Shown: positions 22,952 to 32,748 of the stretch, one piece after another
Position numbering within the stretch: position 1 is the stretch's first letter
Layout of the letters: every line of letters begins with the position of its first letter
NCBI GenBank assembly: GCA_036873755.1
Contig: JAVTVY010057082.1
Coordinates: forward strand, 124,001 to 188,000
Length of the DNA stretch: 64,000 nt
Origin: Hanleya hanleyi
Lineage: Eukaryota; Mollusca; Polyplacophora; Lepidopleurida; Hanleyidae
Direction of reading: 5' to 3'
Program-made: the position numbers and the translations under genes
The notes under the pieces: generated by a model
Told to the model about the DNA's origin: nothing
The model's database searches: none
Seen by the model: the letters and a program-made list of their open reading frames with translations, nothing else

Positions 22952-23420
22952 TTTTAACCTGTGTATGCCTGGATTCTGCTGGTGGACAAGTTGTCCCCGA
23001 GGCCGGGCCCCTGCACACCCAACACTCATAATGGACACAACAATAAGAAAAAATATGAAGACAGACCCGAGGAACCTTAGTGCAGGTTTCTCGGCCGAGT
23101 CTCTAATAGTTCGAAATGCACTAAGGCCTTTTTCAATCCAAATGACAGATATATTTCTGACAGCAAAGCAAGGCCACGACATCAAACCTTGTAATATTGC
23201 GCTTGATGATTGTTTAGCACCGAATTCTACATGTAATAATTTCAAAATTTCTAAGTGTGGACATCGTGGATGTCTCACGTGTCCACTCTTTAATACTTCA
23301 GCTTCATTTAGTTCCCCGTTAACTGGTAACTCATATTCTGTTAATTCGTATGTTGATCTTAGTTGTTCTACTACAAACTGTATTTATTTAGTTTCCTGTA
23401 GGAAGTGTGGTCAACAGTAT
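22952..23420 (+). mobile_element. Near full-length PLE, 5' part
   Basis: Start of the PLE whose remainder is at 35624-38539. It begins right after the 3' end of the copy-3 PLE, giving a head-to-tail pair. It is interrupted at 23420 by the LTR of a Gypsy element. Removing the insert gives about 3.4 kb of PLE, a normal size for the family. Confidence 0.85.
22965..23420 (+). pseudogene. PLE ORF, N-terminal zinc-binding region and start of GIY-YIG
   Basis: The open frame shows a cysteine-rich segment (CNNFKISKCGHRGCLTCP) and then CIYLVSCRKCGQQY, where the IYL and the last tyrosine begin a GIY-YIG nuclease fold. GIY-YIG ahead of the reverse transcriptase, with a preceding Cys-rich motif, is the permuted arrangement described for Naiad/Chlamys-type PLEs; canonical Penelope elements carry it at the C-terminus. 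Translation could start at 22965 or at the ATG near 23032. The upstream open frame (from 22728) is 3' UTR of the previous PLE. The frame ends within the Gypsy LTR. Confidence 0.75.
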
Positions 23421-23949
23421 TGTGGGGAAATTGTCTGATTGCTAAATGTTTATTTGAATGTTGTACATAAGTTTTACAGGTTTATTATAGTCCGTGTCAC
23501 ATGTCTGTTTTGTACCAGCATGTAATCGCGGGGCCAGTTTTCAACACTGCCATGTGCCTCTATTTTTGACCAGATTTAATGTTTTCAATGGCTAAATTGT
23601 TTAAAATAGTATGGTATCTGATTGAACTAAATGTCATCTTACCTAGTAAATGCTTGTTAGCTTGTGGTAATTGTGGTACAAGGTAGGTCGCCTATTTACC
23701 TATTTACGGGAGATGACTACTTTAGATGACCAATAAAGATGATATCCTTCCTAGGATATACCCTTACTGAGATGATCCATTCAGGATACTAGTGAAATAG
23801 TATCCTGTAGGATATGCCCTGAAGGATATATATCCTGTACTATGATATGTATCCTGAAGGATATATATCCTGCAGGATATCTACATATATCCTTAAATAG
23901 CAGAAATGTGAGGGAAATATAATATAGGATATGCCGGTGTCATTGGCAG

Positions 23950-24385
23950 TAAATATATGTATCCTACAACTAATGAGAAGGACACTCGGAGTGGACCCTT
24001 TGATATGGAACCAGCACCATAGAAGACACTGCGGGGAGGTGCAATTCCCTCGTAGGTGTACCGGGTGGCACAGGACCTTTCCTTTCCATGGGGAATAGGA
24101 TATATATCCTACAGATATCCTATATAGCTGCATAGGTATAGCCAGACCTTTATTGCCATTGACACTGGTGTTTCCTGGAGTATGTGTGCTCTGTAGGATA
24201 CTAGTGATGTGTGTCCAAAATATATGTATCCTGCAACTAATGAGAAGGACACTCGGAGTGGACCCTTTGATATGGAACCAGCACCATAGAAGACACTGCG
24301 CGGAGGTGCAATTCCCTCGTAGGTGTACCGGGTGGCACATGACCTTTCCTTTCCATGGGGAATAGGATATATATCCTCCGGACCT
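23950..24385. repeat. Duplicated ~155 bp block inside 5' LTR
   Basis: A block starting ATATATGTATCCTACAACTA at 23944 and ending in AATAGGATATATATCCT recurs at 24219-24376 with few changes. The same pair lies in the 3' LTR near 33664-33820 and 33935-34090. It explains the internally repeated frames on the minus strand. Confidence 0.85.
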
Positions 24386-24799
24386 GGATACATATATCAC
24401 TGGTGACTTGGGGCAGCACATATATCCTTTGGGTGGGGGAAAATAGAATTATCACTAGCAGATCAATATCCTACACAGAAGACACCGTGGTGAGGAATAT
24501 ATTTCCTACTGGGAGCTACGGGTGGTTTATTAGCCTCGATTAAGGATATACGGCGACATATCCTTGATATCCTATTCAGCCATTCATACCGGTGATATCG
24601 TGATTTACCGACTGTTGTATATCCTGAGGATATCCTGAATACATATTTCGCATGTCCTTAGGATATCCTTCATATATCCGTCGCGTATATAATAATTAGG
24701 ATACCAGCCATGATTATAGGGATCGGCTATTATAGTTTATACCCTGCGACTGTGTGTCGGATATCCTTCTGATATCCTGTTATGTCCTCAAACTAAAGA

Positions 24800-25230
24800 T
24801 AAATGCATATTGTGTGAGTTGGATAGATATATCCTATGAGCCAAGGATATATATCCTGATGTATCCTGATGATATCCTGGTATATCCTGATGTATCCTGA
24901 TGATATCCTGGTATATCCTGATGATATCTTGATATGTCCTTATGATATCCTGATATATATCCTGAAGTTAAACATAAAGATAAAATATCCTGATATATAT
25001 CCTGAAGTTAAACATAAAGATAAAGTATCCTGTGTATATCCTGTGAACCAAGGATATATATCCTAATGATATCCTGGTATATCCTGATGTATCCTGGGAT
25101 ATCCTGATAATATCCTGATGATATTCTGATGTATCCTGATATATCCTTATGTGTCCTTATGATATCCTGATATATCCTTAAAGGCTTAAAATTGATCAGA
25201 TATCCTTGTATATATATCCTGAAACAGTTT
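24800..25230. repeat. TATCCTGATG minisatellite in 5' LTR
   Basis: Dense array of TATCCTGATG/ATATCCTGGT variants with palindromic GGATATATATCC elements; the looser ATATCC repeat field extends from about 23745. The 3' LTR equivalent is 34540-34950. Confidence 0.85.
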
Positions 25231-25671
25231 CCTTTATACAGAATACAGTTTTGTTATTTGTTGAACTTGAAATATCTGTGTTGTCTCATTCCTTCTTGTC
25301 TAAGCCAAGATATCCTTAGGGATACCATGAAAACATAGTCACATCTATGGAAATGTGGTATTCGAAGTATCCCTAAGGTTATCTACGTATGTATTTGATT
25401 ATCTATCGAAATGTGGAAACTACCTAAGAGGTACCGTGAAACATACCAGGATACTTATTGTATGCCTGGGATTAGTATGCATGAAATACTTCCCATGATG
25501 CTCCACTCATATAACCTCTGGCGGGTCATCTGAGATGATAGAAGACCTCCTTACCAGCTCGATATACCACGAGTATCTGGTGAAAAGAGGCGAACTCATG
25601 TAACGAACGCCTTCGGGGGATGACTGGTGATAGACGTTACCCAGATGAACTTGAGATGACTGATTTCAGTA

Positions 25672-25796
25672 GGCCTATGAGAGGGTTAGTGTTGTTTTAA
25701 GCCTATGAGAGGGCTAGGGTTAAGCCTATCAGAGGGCTAGTGCTGTTTTAAGCCTATGAGAGGGCTAGTTTCAGTATGCCTATTGGAGGGCAGTCA
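25672..25796. repeat. GCCTATGAGAGGGCTAG tandem repeat in 5' LTR
   Basis: Five imperfect copies of GCCTATGAGAGGGCTAGTG spaced by TTGTTTTAA-type linkers. The 3' LTR equivalent is 35394-35517. Confidence 0.8.
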
Positions 25797-25903
25797 TAGA
25801 TGTTACTTTGGACGATGGTCGTGACACCTTACGTCACTGGTGGCAGCGATAAATGGAATCTAGATAAATCCACCAATCACACACACGCAAAATTCGTTAC
25901 AAT

Positions 25904-25921
25904 CGGTGGCAGCGGTGGGAT
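25904..25921 (+). promoter_or_regulatory. Primer-binding site, tRNA-Leu type
   Basis: Two bases after the 5' LTR, CGGTGGCAGCGGTGGGAT matches, except for its first base, the complement of the 3' end of an animal tRNA-Leu (ending ATCCCACCGCTGCCA plus CCA). This primes minus-strand DNA synthesis. The tRNA match is from memory. Confidence 0.7.
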
Positions 25922-25980
25922 GAGTGAGGCATTGTGGGAAGTTTGTAAATAGATTTTTCTTTTAGTTACCAGACGTAAAG

Positions 25981-26954
25981 ATGGCAGAAGAAGATACAGA
26001 GTTTTCCGCAGAAATAGGAGATGAGAATGAAGTCGATGAGGAAATTGAGTTCCGGACAGCCAGGAGAAGATCTAGTAGAGAAGCTCGATCACTCGAATGT
26101 GATGAAGAGGAGGATCCTGCCGGTGGAGGGGATCAAGGTCGTCCAAAGAGATTGAACATGAGACCGGAGACATACTGTGGTGATGGTTCGTGGATGGATT
26201 ATCTAAGTGCGTTTAATACCATAGCGAATATTAACCACGTGAGAAGGCCGATTATCTCTTCACCCATTTGAGAGGTCCAGCTAGACAGATAGCATGCAGT
26301 CTAATCCCTGATGAACAGAGAGACTTCGTTCAGCTAACGCATGTCTTAACAACTCGATTTGGTCCTGGAGAACAGGCACAGTTATATCTGGCAGAATTGA
26401 GGAATAGACGTAGGGGACGCGGTGAGGGATTAAGAGAGTTGGGGCAATCCATCAGAAAGCTAGCCGACCTGGCGTACCCTGATATGACACCAGCTCAGAG
26501 GGATCGCTTGGCAAAAACTCACTTCGTGGATGCCTTAGATGATACGGAGGCCAGAATGAGGATTTACCAGGGAAAGCCCATTAACTTGGAGTAAACGGTC
26601 ACCCTTGCCCTAGAAGTTGAGGGTTTCCGGAAAATAGAAGCTGGGCGACAAGAGCAGACCTCCCGGAAGCATGTACGTGAGGTTAATGCAATCCCTGACC
26701 AAACCAGTCTTAGGCTTTCGAAAATTGAACAACAACTTCAAACGTTGCTTTCTCAGATGACAGCTGTTCCTCGGTCTGGTGATAGGCAGGCTGACCGGAT
26801 GTCATACAACCGAAGACCCCTTCATGAAATCGAATGCTTTTTCTGCAAAAATAAGGGTCACTATCAGAGAAACTGCCCATTACGACAGCGTATGCCGGCG
26901 GTCAATAGGGACGAGGCTGTCCGTGCTCCACAGAGGAGAACTCCGGAAAACTAA
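25981..26954 (+). pseudogene. Gypsy gag (frameshift and stop)
   Basis: The start ATG at 25981 opens an acidic N-terminus (EEDTEFSAEIGDENEVDEE) reaching a capsid-like GSWMDYLSAFNTIANINH. A frameshift near 26240 moves the frame to LRGPARQIACSLIPDEQ and on to 26594, where a TAA breaks it. The frame then continues in phase as TVTLALEVEG to a CCHC zinc knuckle CFFCKNKGHYQRNC (26847-26888) and a stop at 26954. Gag would form the particle and bind RNA. At least two lesions make this copy defective. Confidence 0.85.
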
Positions 26955-26956
26955 TT

Positions 26957-29900
26957 GTGACTGGTTCGGGAGGCTTGAATCCAGTCAGAAGCGAAACGAT
27001 GATGCCTCAAAATGTGACTGTAAATAAGGAAGATTTGAATAAAGATGTTTCTTCGATTGACTCTGGTTTTCATGTTACTGGTTGTATTGCAGGAATTAAT
27101 GTTCGTTTTCTGGTTGACACAGGGTCATGTGTTACGATTTTGTCAAAGGAGATGTATTTGAAGATACCTGTTGACTGTAGACCGCAGCTGATTCATTCTA
27201 CCGTCACTTTGAGAGCAGCAGACAAGAACCCTATAGAAGTGCATGGACAATGTAGAGTTGATATAGGGATAATGTCTTCCCCGGTTGTCCTGACGATTCT
27301 TGTTGCTGATATCCATGGAGAAGCTATTCTTGGGATGGATTTCTTATGTAAGTATGATGTGCGTATACATCCTAAAAGTGGCAGTATCACTTGTGGAGAC
27401 GAACAGATTGTTTGTCATGTATTAGCCGAAAGAGACGAGGCATGTAGACTTATACTGGCAGAGCAGATGACAGTTCCTCCTGGATCAGAGGTGGTGTTGC
27501 CATGTCGAGCAACAGAACCTGTGCTTTGTGGAAAATGGGCCATGGTGGAACCAAAAACTTCGCTGCGTAATGGCTTGGTCGTCGGTAGAGTACTGGTGGA
27601 TACCGAGAGGGAGATGTACCCTGTGCGGATCTTGAACACCAGTACAGAGCCTGTTGTGGTCTATAAAGGGACTACCATGGGAACACTAGAAACGGCTAGT
27701 AGATGTGAATCTGTTCTATCGTCTGAAGCAACAGATGACCCAGAAGTCCTAAAAGGATCTGTAGAGGTGAATGTAATCGACAGGAGTGAGACGACTCTGC
27801 CGCAGCATTTGGAGGACCTGTATACCAGGAGTACTGCTGATATGGGGGAAGAAGATAAACATAAAGTGGGTTCTTTTCTAGGTCGGTTTGGTAATACCTT
27901 TTCAAAGTCGGACGAGGACTTGGGACGTGCGAATGGAGTTAAACATCACATTGAGACTACTGGCGGCCCACCCATCAGACAGGGTTTCAGAAGATTGCTA
28001 TTTCAGAAGCAGGCCGAAGTTGATGGACTGATTGAGAACATGGTGTCACGAGGTGTGATTGAAAGGTGAACGAGTCCATGGGCATCACCTATAGTTTTAG
28101 TGACAAAGAGGGATGGGTCCATTCGCTTTTGTGTAGACTATCGTCGTTTAAACGATGTGACAGTGAAAGATGCATATCCTATTCCTAGAATTGATGACTC
28201 ACTTAATGCCCTGCAGGGTGCTAGTTGGTTTTCAACTTTAGATTTGGCCAGTGGCTATTGGCAGGTGCCCCTGGACGATGACGCAAAGATGAAGTCAGCC
28301 TTCGTCACCAGAGGTGGTCTTTACCAGTTTAACGTCATGCCTTTTGGCATGTGTAACGCCCCCTCCACATTTGAAAGATTGATGGAGATGATTCTGGCAG
28401 GAGTGCAGTGGAGGACTATTCAGAATCTTGAAGAAGTTTTGCTCAGGTTGGAGGCTGCTGGGTTGAAACTGAAACCTAAGAAGTGCAACCTTTTTCAGAG
28501 GGAAGTGAAATATCTTGGGCATGTCGTTTCTAAAGATGGAGTGTCAACCGATCCCGACAAGATAGATGTTATAAGGAAGTGGCCTACCCCTACAGATGTT
28601 CATGACGTTAGAAGTTTCCTCGGGTTAGCCTCCTATTACCGAAGGTTTATAAAGGACTTTGTCAATGTTGCCCGTCCCTTGAACCAGCTGACAGAGAAGA
28701 ACAAGAATTTTGCTTGGACAGAGGAATGTGATGAGGCCTTTAATATACTAAAGGCGAGACTGATCCAATCACCCATTCTGGCTTACCCATGCGAAACTGG
28801 TGAGTATATCCTCGACACAGATGCCAGTGCCTATGGCATATGTGCTGTTTTATCTCAGCACCAGGATGGAACAGAGAAGGTGATTGCCTTTGCCAGTAAG
28901 TCGCTTTCAAAACCAGAACGGAATTACTGTGTGGCCCGGCGTGAACTTCTAGCAGTTGTGACCTTTGTGAAATACTTCAAGCAGTATCTGTATGGCAGAC
29001 ATTTTGTGATTAGAACTGATCACTGTGCCTTGAGGTGGCTTATGGGTTTTAAGGAACCCGAGGAGCAGATGGCCAGATGGTTGGGAGTTCTCGGAACTTG
29101 CGATTTCCAGATCCAATATCGACCTGGTAAACAGCATCAAAATGCCGATGCAATGTCCAGAGGAGCCTGTCGACAGTGCGAGAAGATGGGCTACTATGAT
29201 GACCTCCCAAAGGAGTCATGTTGTATTTCAAGAGAAACAGATGCGGACTCACAAAAGAATTTCACATGACAGAAATCACCTGTAGTTTCTAAGCTGACGG
29301 AACCAATGAGACAGAGGAATGAAACTGCAGTGGCATCTGTAGTTACCAGTGAAGATAAATGGAACCCGAACAATTTCATTGAGGCTCAGGCAAAGGATAC
29401 CCACTTATCCTGGATTATAGGTGCTAAACAGAGAAGTGACCAGCGACCTTCATGGGAAGAGGTATCTCCACAGAGTGAAGCGGTGAAATCCCTTTGGAAG
29501 CAATGGGATCGGTTATATTTTAGAGATGGGGTCCTCTGCCGGAGATGGGAGAAAGATGATGGCAGCCTAGTGTGGCAGACTCTGCTTCCAGAGCCCTACA
29601 AGAGGGATGTATTTCTGGAACTTCACTCAACCAAGACAGCTGGGCACTTTGCGGCGAAGAAAGTTCTTGCGAGGCTGAATCAAAGGTTTTACTGGTTTGG
29701 TGCAAAACAGGATGTCGAACGGTGGTGCCAACAATGTGATGTGTGTGCGAAGAGGAAACCACCAGCCAAACGACTGAGGGCCCCCTTACGACAGTACACT
29801 GTTGGGTTGCCTATGGAGAGGATAGCCACAGATGTCCTGGGGCCTCTTCCCAGATCCAAGAGTGGGAATAGGTACATTCTACTTGTTAGTGACTACTTCA

Positions 29901-30913
29901 CCAGGTGGATAGAAGGGTATGCAATACCGGACCAGGAGACATCAACAATAGCCAATAAGATTGTTAAGGAATTCATTTGTAGATTTGGTACAGCCAGGCA
30001 GATCCATTCAGACCAGGGGAGAAATTATGAGTCAAAGTTGTTTGCGGAAGTGTGCAAACTGCTAGGGATGGAAAAGACGAGAACTACAGCACTTCACCCT
30101 CAATCTGACGGCATGGTTGAGAGATTCAACCGAACATTGGAGACGAGACTGTCGATGATGGTGAACAAAAACCAAACTGACTGGGATGAACAACTACCCT
30201 TTGCGATGATGGCTTACCGAAGCTCTGAACACGAGACAACTGGCTACACTCCAAACCGGATGATGTTAGGTCGGGAAGTAGAGTTGCCATTAGACCTAGT
30301 GACTGGATTACCACCCTATATCGAAACAGATGAGACTGCTGAGTATCCTCAGGTGTTGAGGGAACGCTTAGAAGTTGCCTACGAAAGGGCAAGGAGTCAT
30401 TCCAAGGCGAAACAGGTGATCCAGAAGAGAAATTATGATCGGTGCAAATTCGGTAGACCTTTCACTCCAGGTGATGCAGTGTGGTTGCATAACCCGGTAC
30501 GCAAGGTTGGCTCATCTCCAAAGCTGTCGTGTTTTTGGGAAGGTCCATACTTGGTTCTCAGCAGTCTGGATGATACAGTATACCGAATTCAGAGAAGTCC
30601 AAAAGCCAGGCCAAAGGTAGTCCACTTCAATCGTTTGAAGCTTTATCGGGGAACGAAGTTCGTGAAGTGGGACATCGAGACTGGTAATCTCAACAAAGCG
30701 GTACAGGTCGACATGAAATGCGAACATTGTCTGGCGGAACGTGACCGAGACGACTATGCGCATGCTCGCGATGACGAGAATAGCGAGGATCTATGTGCAG
30801 ATAAGCGCACTCGCTCCGGGCGAACCGTGAAGAAACCGGTACGATGGCTGAATTGGGTATCGAGGCAGCTCTTTGGGGAAGTTAACAGAGAGGGTCCAGT
30901 GAGGGAATTGTAG
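26957..30913 (+). pseudogene. Gypsy pol polyprotein (PR-RT-RNaseH-IN), two in-frame TGA codons
   Basis: One reading frame from 26957 to 30913 interrupted by TGA at 28067 and 29267. Segments: protease with VDTGSCVTILS and ILGMDFL (about 27110-27340); reverse transcriptase from SPIVLVTKRDGSIRF with FSTLDLASGYWQV and MPFGMCNAPSTFERL; RNase H with LDTDASAYGICAVL. The integrase has an H-H-C-C finger (LHSTKTAGH ... CQQCDVC), catalytic D (IATDVLGPL), D (HSDQGRNYES) and E (MVERFNRTLE), then a GPY/F module (FWEGPYLVL). The reverse transcriptase lacks the YxDD motif: the frame passes from LAGVQW directly to RTIQNLEEV at about 28411. The integrase segment (29306-30913) is open. Confidence 0.95.
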
Positions 30914-30948
30914 GTAGCGATCTGGCTCTAACAAATGCCTTATCTCGC

Positions 30949-32076
30949 ATGTTTCTTTTGTATATTTTCAGATCCAATATGTTGTTCAAATGTGAGACGT
31001 GTAATGCCACCTACACACAACGCTCAAACTACTACCGACATCGAGCTTCATGTACTCAGAATGCAGCCAAACATTCCTGCAATCAGTGTGACCGGGTGTA
31101 TTCCCGCAAGGATAACCTAAAAGATCATATTAAGCGCTACCATGGGAAGATACGCAGGGAGGACAAGGCCCAAGTCACCAGAGGAAGTGAGCTGCGTCTG
31201 GTAGATCCCGAGGTGACTGTAGACCTGCCTCCGACCATCCCTATTCCCTGTGAGGTACAGATGGCCATCCGCGAAATGTCAGGCAGTCTTCCACCACCCC
31301 TCTCTCCCTTACATCCAACGCCACCACCAAGGATAGTAGAGATGAAAGAAGTCGCTGATGTTCCCCTCGACCTGACCAGCAGTAAAAAGAAAGGCAGTCG
31401 TATTCAATCACCTGCCTACAGTTTCATCTCAGATGCGAGTTCTGCTGCGGAACACACTGAAATTATTCATGATCCAGAACAGAACCCCGACCCAGTCCGT
31501 CTCTATTCCCTGCCCGAGCTTATGAGTGGTCCCTTACCATCAGGTGTACCGACTGTCCTGGGCGTGGGGGATGATGCTGTTACTCTCCCAGCTGCTTTGC
31601 CTGTGAGAGGGGCATTTCAGCCACCACCATACCCTTGTATGGAGAGGGTCCATCGGAAAATAATATACCCAAATGGGATAACGGTGTATGAAGACGTCAC
31701 CAGGGACACCCGACGAATGCCCCGTTATGAAAACCATACACAGACAGAGGAAACATGCATCGTGAAGACAACCACCACCCACACCCAAACTGACACCAAA
31801 TTGGTTAAAAGCTCATCCCTGTCTACACAGACAGACGTTTACAGGAAACCAACAAGACCCATTGCCAGTCAAACTGAGGACTGTATCGTGGCCCAGCCGA
31901 TAGGCACTTTGAGTTCATCTGCAGTAGGAAGTCATGTTGACCAGATGGTTCCGGAACAGGTGAGAACTACTGAGGAGGGAACTCAGTCAAGGCAGGGCAT
32001 CTGGCTTTGCACAGATCTCAACTGCGATGTCTGCCATGGTACCGGGAATCATATGGACTACCATTGGAAAATATAA
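30949..32076 (+). CDS. Gypsy third ORF: zinc-finger protein with short host-binding motifs
   Basis: A 375-codon open frame after pol. The second ATG (30979, Met11) directly precedes the fingers and may be the true start. Residues 15-35 form a C2HC finger and 44-65 a C2H2 finger (C44, C47, H60, H65). The rest is low-complexity and probably disordered, with PLDLT at 139-143 (CtBP-type), PPPY at 225-228 (WW-domain or retroviral late-domain type), and TQT at 264, 279 and 293 plus SQTE at 307 (LC8 dynein light chain type). A Cys/His cluster (C354, C359, C362) ends it. No signal peptide or membrane segment, so it is not a classical envelope. It is open while gag and pol are broken. Function is unknown. 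Confidence 0.75.
   Translation: MFLLYIFRSNMLFKCETCNATYTQRSNYYRHRASCTQNAAKHSCNQCDRVYSRKDNLKDHIKRYHGKIRREDKAQVTRGSELRLVDPEVTVDLPPTIPIPCEVQMAIREMSGSLPPPLSPLHPTPPPRIVEMKEVADVPLDLTSSKKKGSRIQSPAYSFISDASSAAEHTEIIHDPEQNPDPVRLYSLPELMSGPLPSGVPTVLGVGDDAVTLPAALPVRGAFQPPPYPCMERVHRKIIYPNGITVYEDVTRDTRRMPRYENHTQTEETCIVKTTTTHTQTDTKLVKSSSLSTQTDVYRKPTRPIASQTEDCIVAQPIGTLSSSAVGSHVDQMVPEQVRTTEEGTQSRQGIWLCTDLNCDVCHGTGNHMDYHWKI
30951..30971 (+). promoter_or_regulatory. Candidate splice acceptor ahead of third ORF
   Basis: Pyrimidine-rich GTTTCTTTTGTATATTTTCAG ends eight bases before the ATG at 30979. It would allow expression of the third ORF from a spliced transcript, as retroviruses do for env. No donor was identified. 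Confidence 0.4.
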
Positions 32077-32730
32077 TGAACCTTCTTCTTTCGGACAAAG
32101 ACACAAATTTGATTGTTCTAGTTGGTATTATTTGTATCATTGTTCCCCCATGGATTTACCTGAGATGCCTTCATCTGCATTTAATATGTGATTTAACTGT
32201 GTCTGAATGTCATTTCGGCAGTGTTGATGGGTTTCCTGAATGTTGGATTTACCAAAGACGTCTTCATTTGGATTTACTTTACCGATACTCTGTGTACGAC
32301 CCAGAGTGGATTACCTTTGTGTTCCTTCGGATCAACTATATATCATTTGTTACGTTATCCTTCGAACTCTTGCTGCACAAGATACACTGTTACTAGGGTC
32401 CTTGGGACCCTCAGGACCAGTGTATGTTGTGGAACTGACAGTTTCTGTGATATTTCTGTGTTGATGACTATGCTACTTGGTTAAATGATCCTTTTTGGAT
32501 TGGTGCTCTTTATTGAACTCTGTGACACTATGATTTACCTCATTCCAGTTATGACTTTATTTGCAGCAAAGTTAATGACTTTACTTGATCAGATTTCATG
32601 TTTATTTCAGCTGTGATATGACCTTGTTATATGAGAAATGTTATTGTTGATACCATTAAGCTATCACTTCTTGTTCAGGTATGTATATGGTGTCAGAAGT
32701 TATATTCTGCAGTTTGTGCGGGGACGCACA
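32077..32730. other. Gypsy 3' internal non-coding region
   Basis: About 650 bp between the third ORF and the polypurine tract. Overlapping small plus-strand frames at 32007-32484 are T-rich and show no recognisable domain. Confidence 0.5.
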
Positions 32731-32748
32731 AAAGCTGGGAGGGGATAA
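32731..32748 (+). promoter_or_regulatory. Polypurine tract of Gypsy element
   Basis: AAAGCTGGGAGGGGATAA immediately precedes the TGTGGGG start of the 3' LTR, the expected place for the plus-strand primer. Confidence 0.8.

Larger units (their letters stand above)
23421..25901 (+). repeat. 5' LTR of Gypsy element (2481 bp, promoter region deleted)
   Basis: Starts TGTGGGGAAATTG, ends TTCGTTACA. Compared with the 3' LTR it lacks about 380 bp (33008-33386 there), the segment with the only good TATA box. Most of it is composed of ATATCC-type repeats. Open frames on its minus strand (23840-24421 and overlaps) are repeat-derived and not genes. Confidence 0.95.

Noticed and set aside
22728..22964. 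Upstream part of the 236-codon ORF reaching into the PLE N-terminus
   Set aside because: This part is the 3' UTR of the preceding PLE, also present downstream of the other PLE copies where it does not code.
23840..24421. 193-codon minus-strand ORF with internally repeated protein sequence in the LTR (and its twin at 33551-34111)
   Set aside because: It follows the duplicated ~155 bp block and ATATCC repeats of the LTR; no domain, and overlapping frames on both strands are equally open.
24800..25230. CRISPR-like regular repeat
   Set aside because: Units are short, contiguous and variable without unique spacers, and the context is a eukaryotic LTR.
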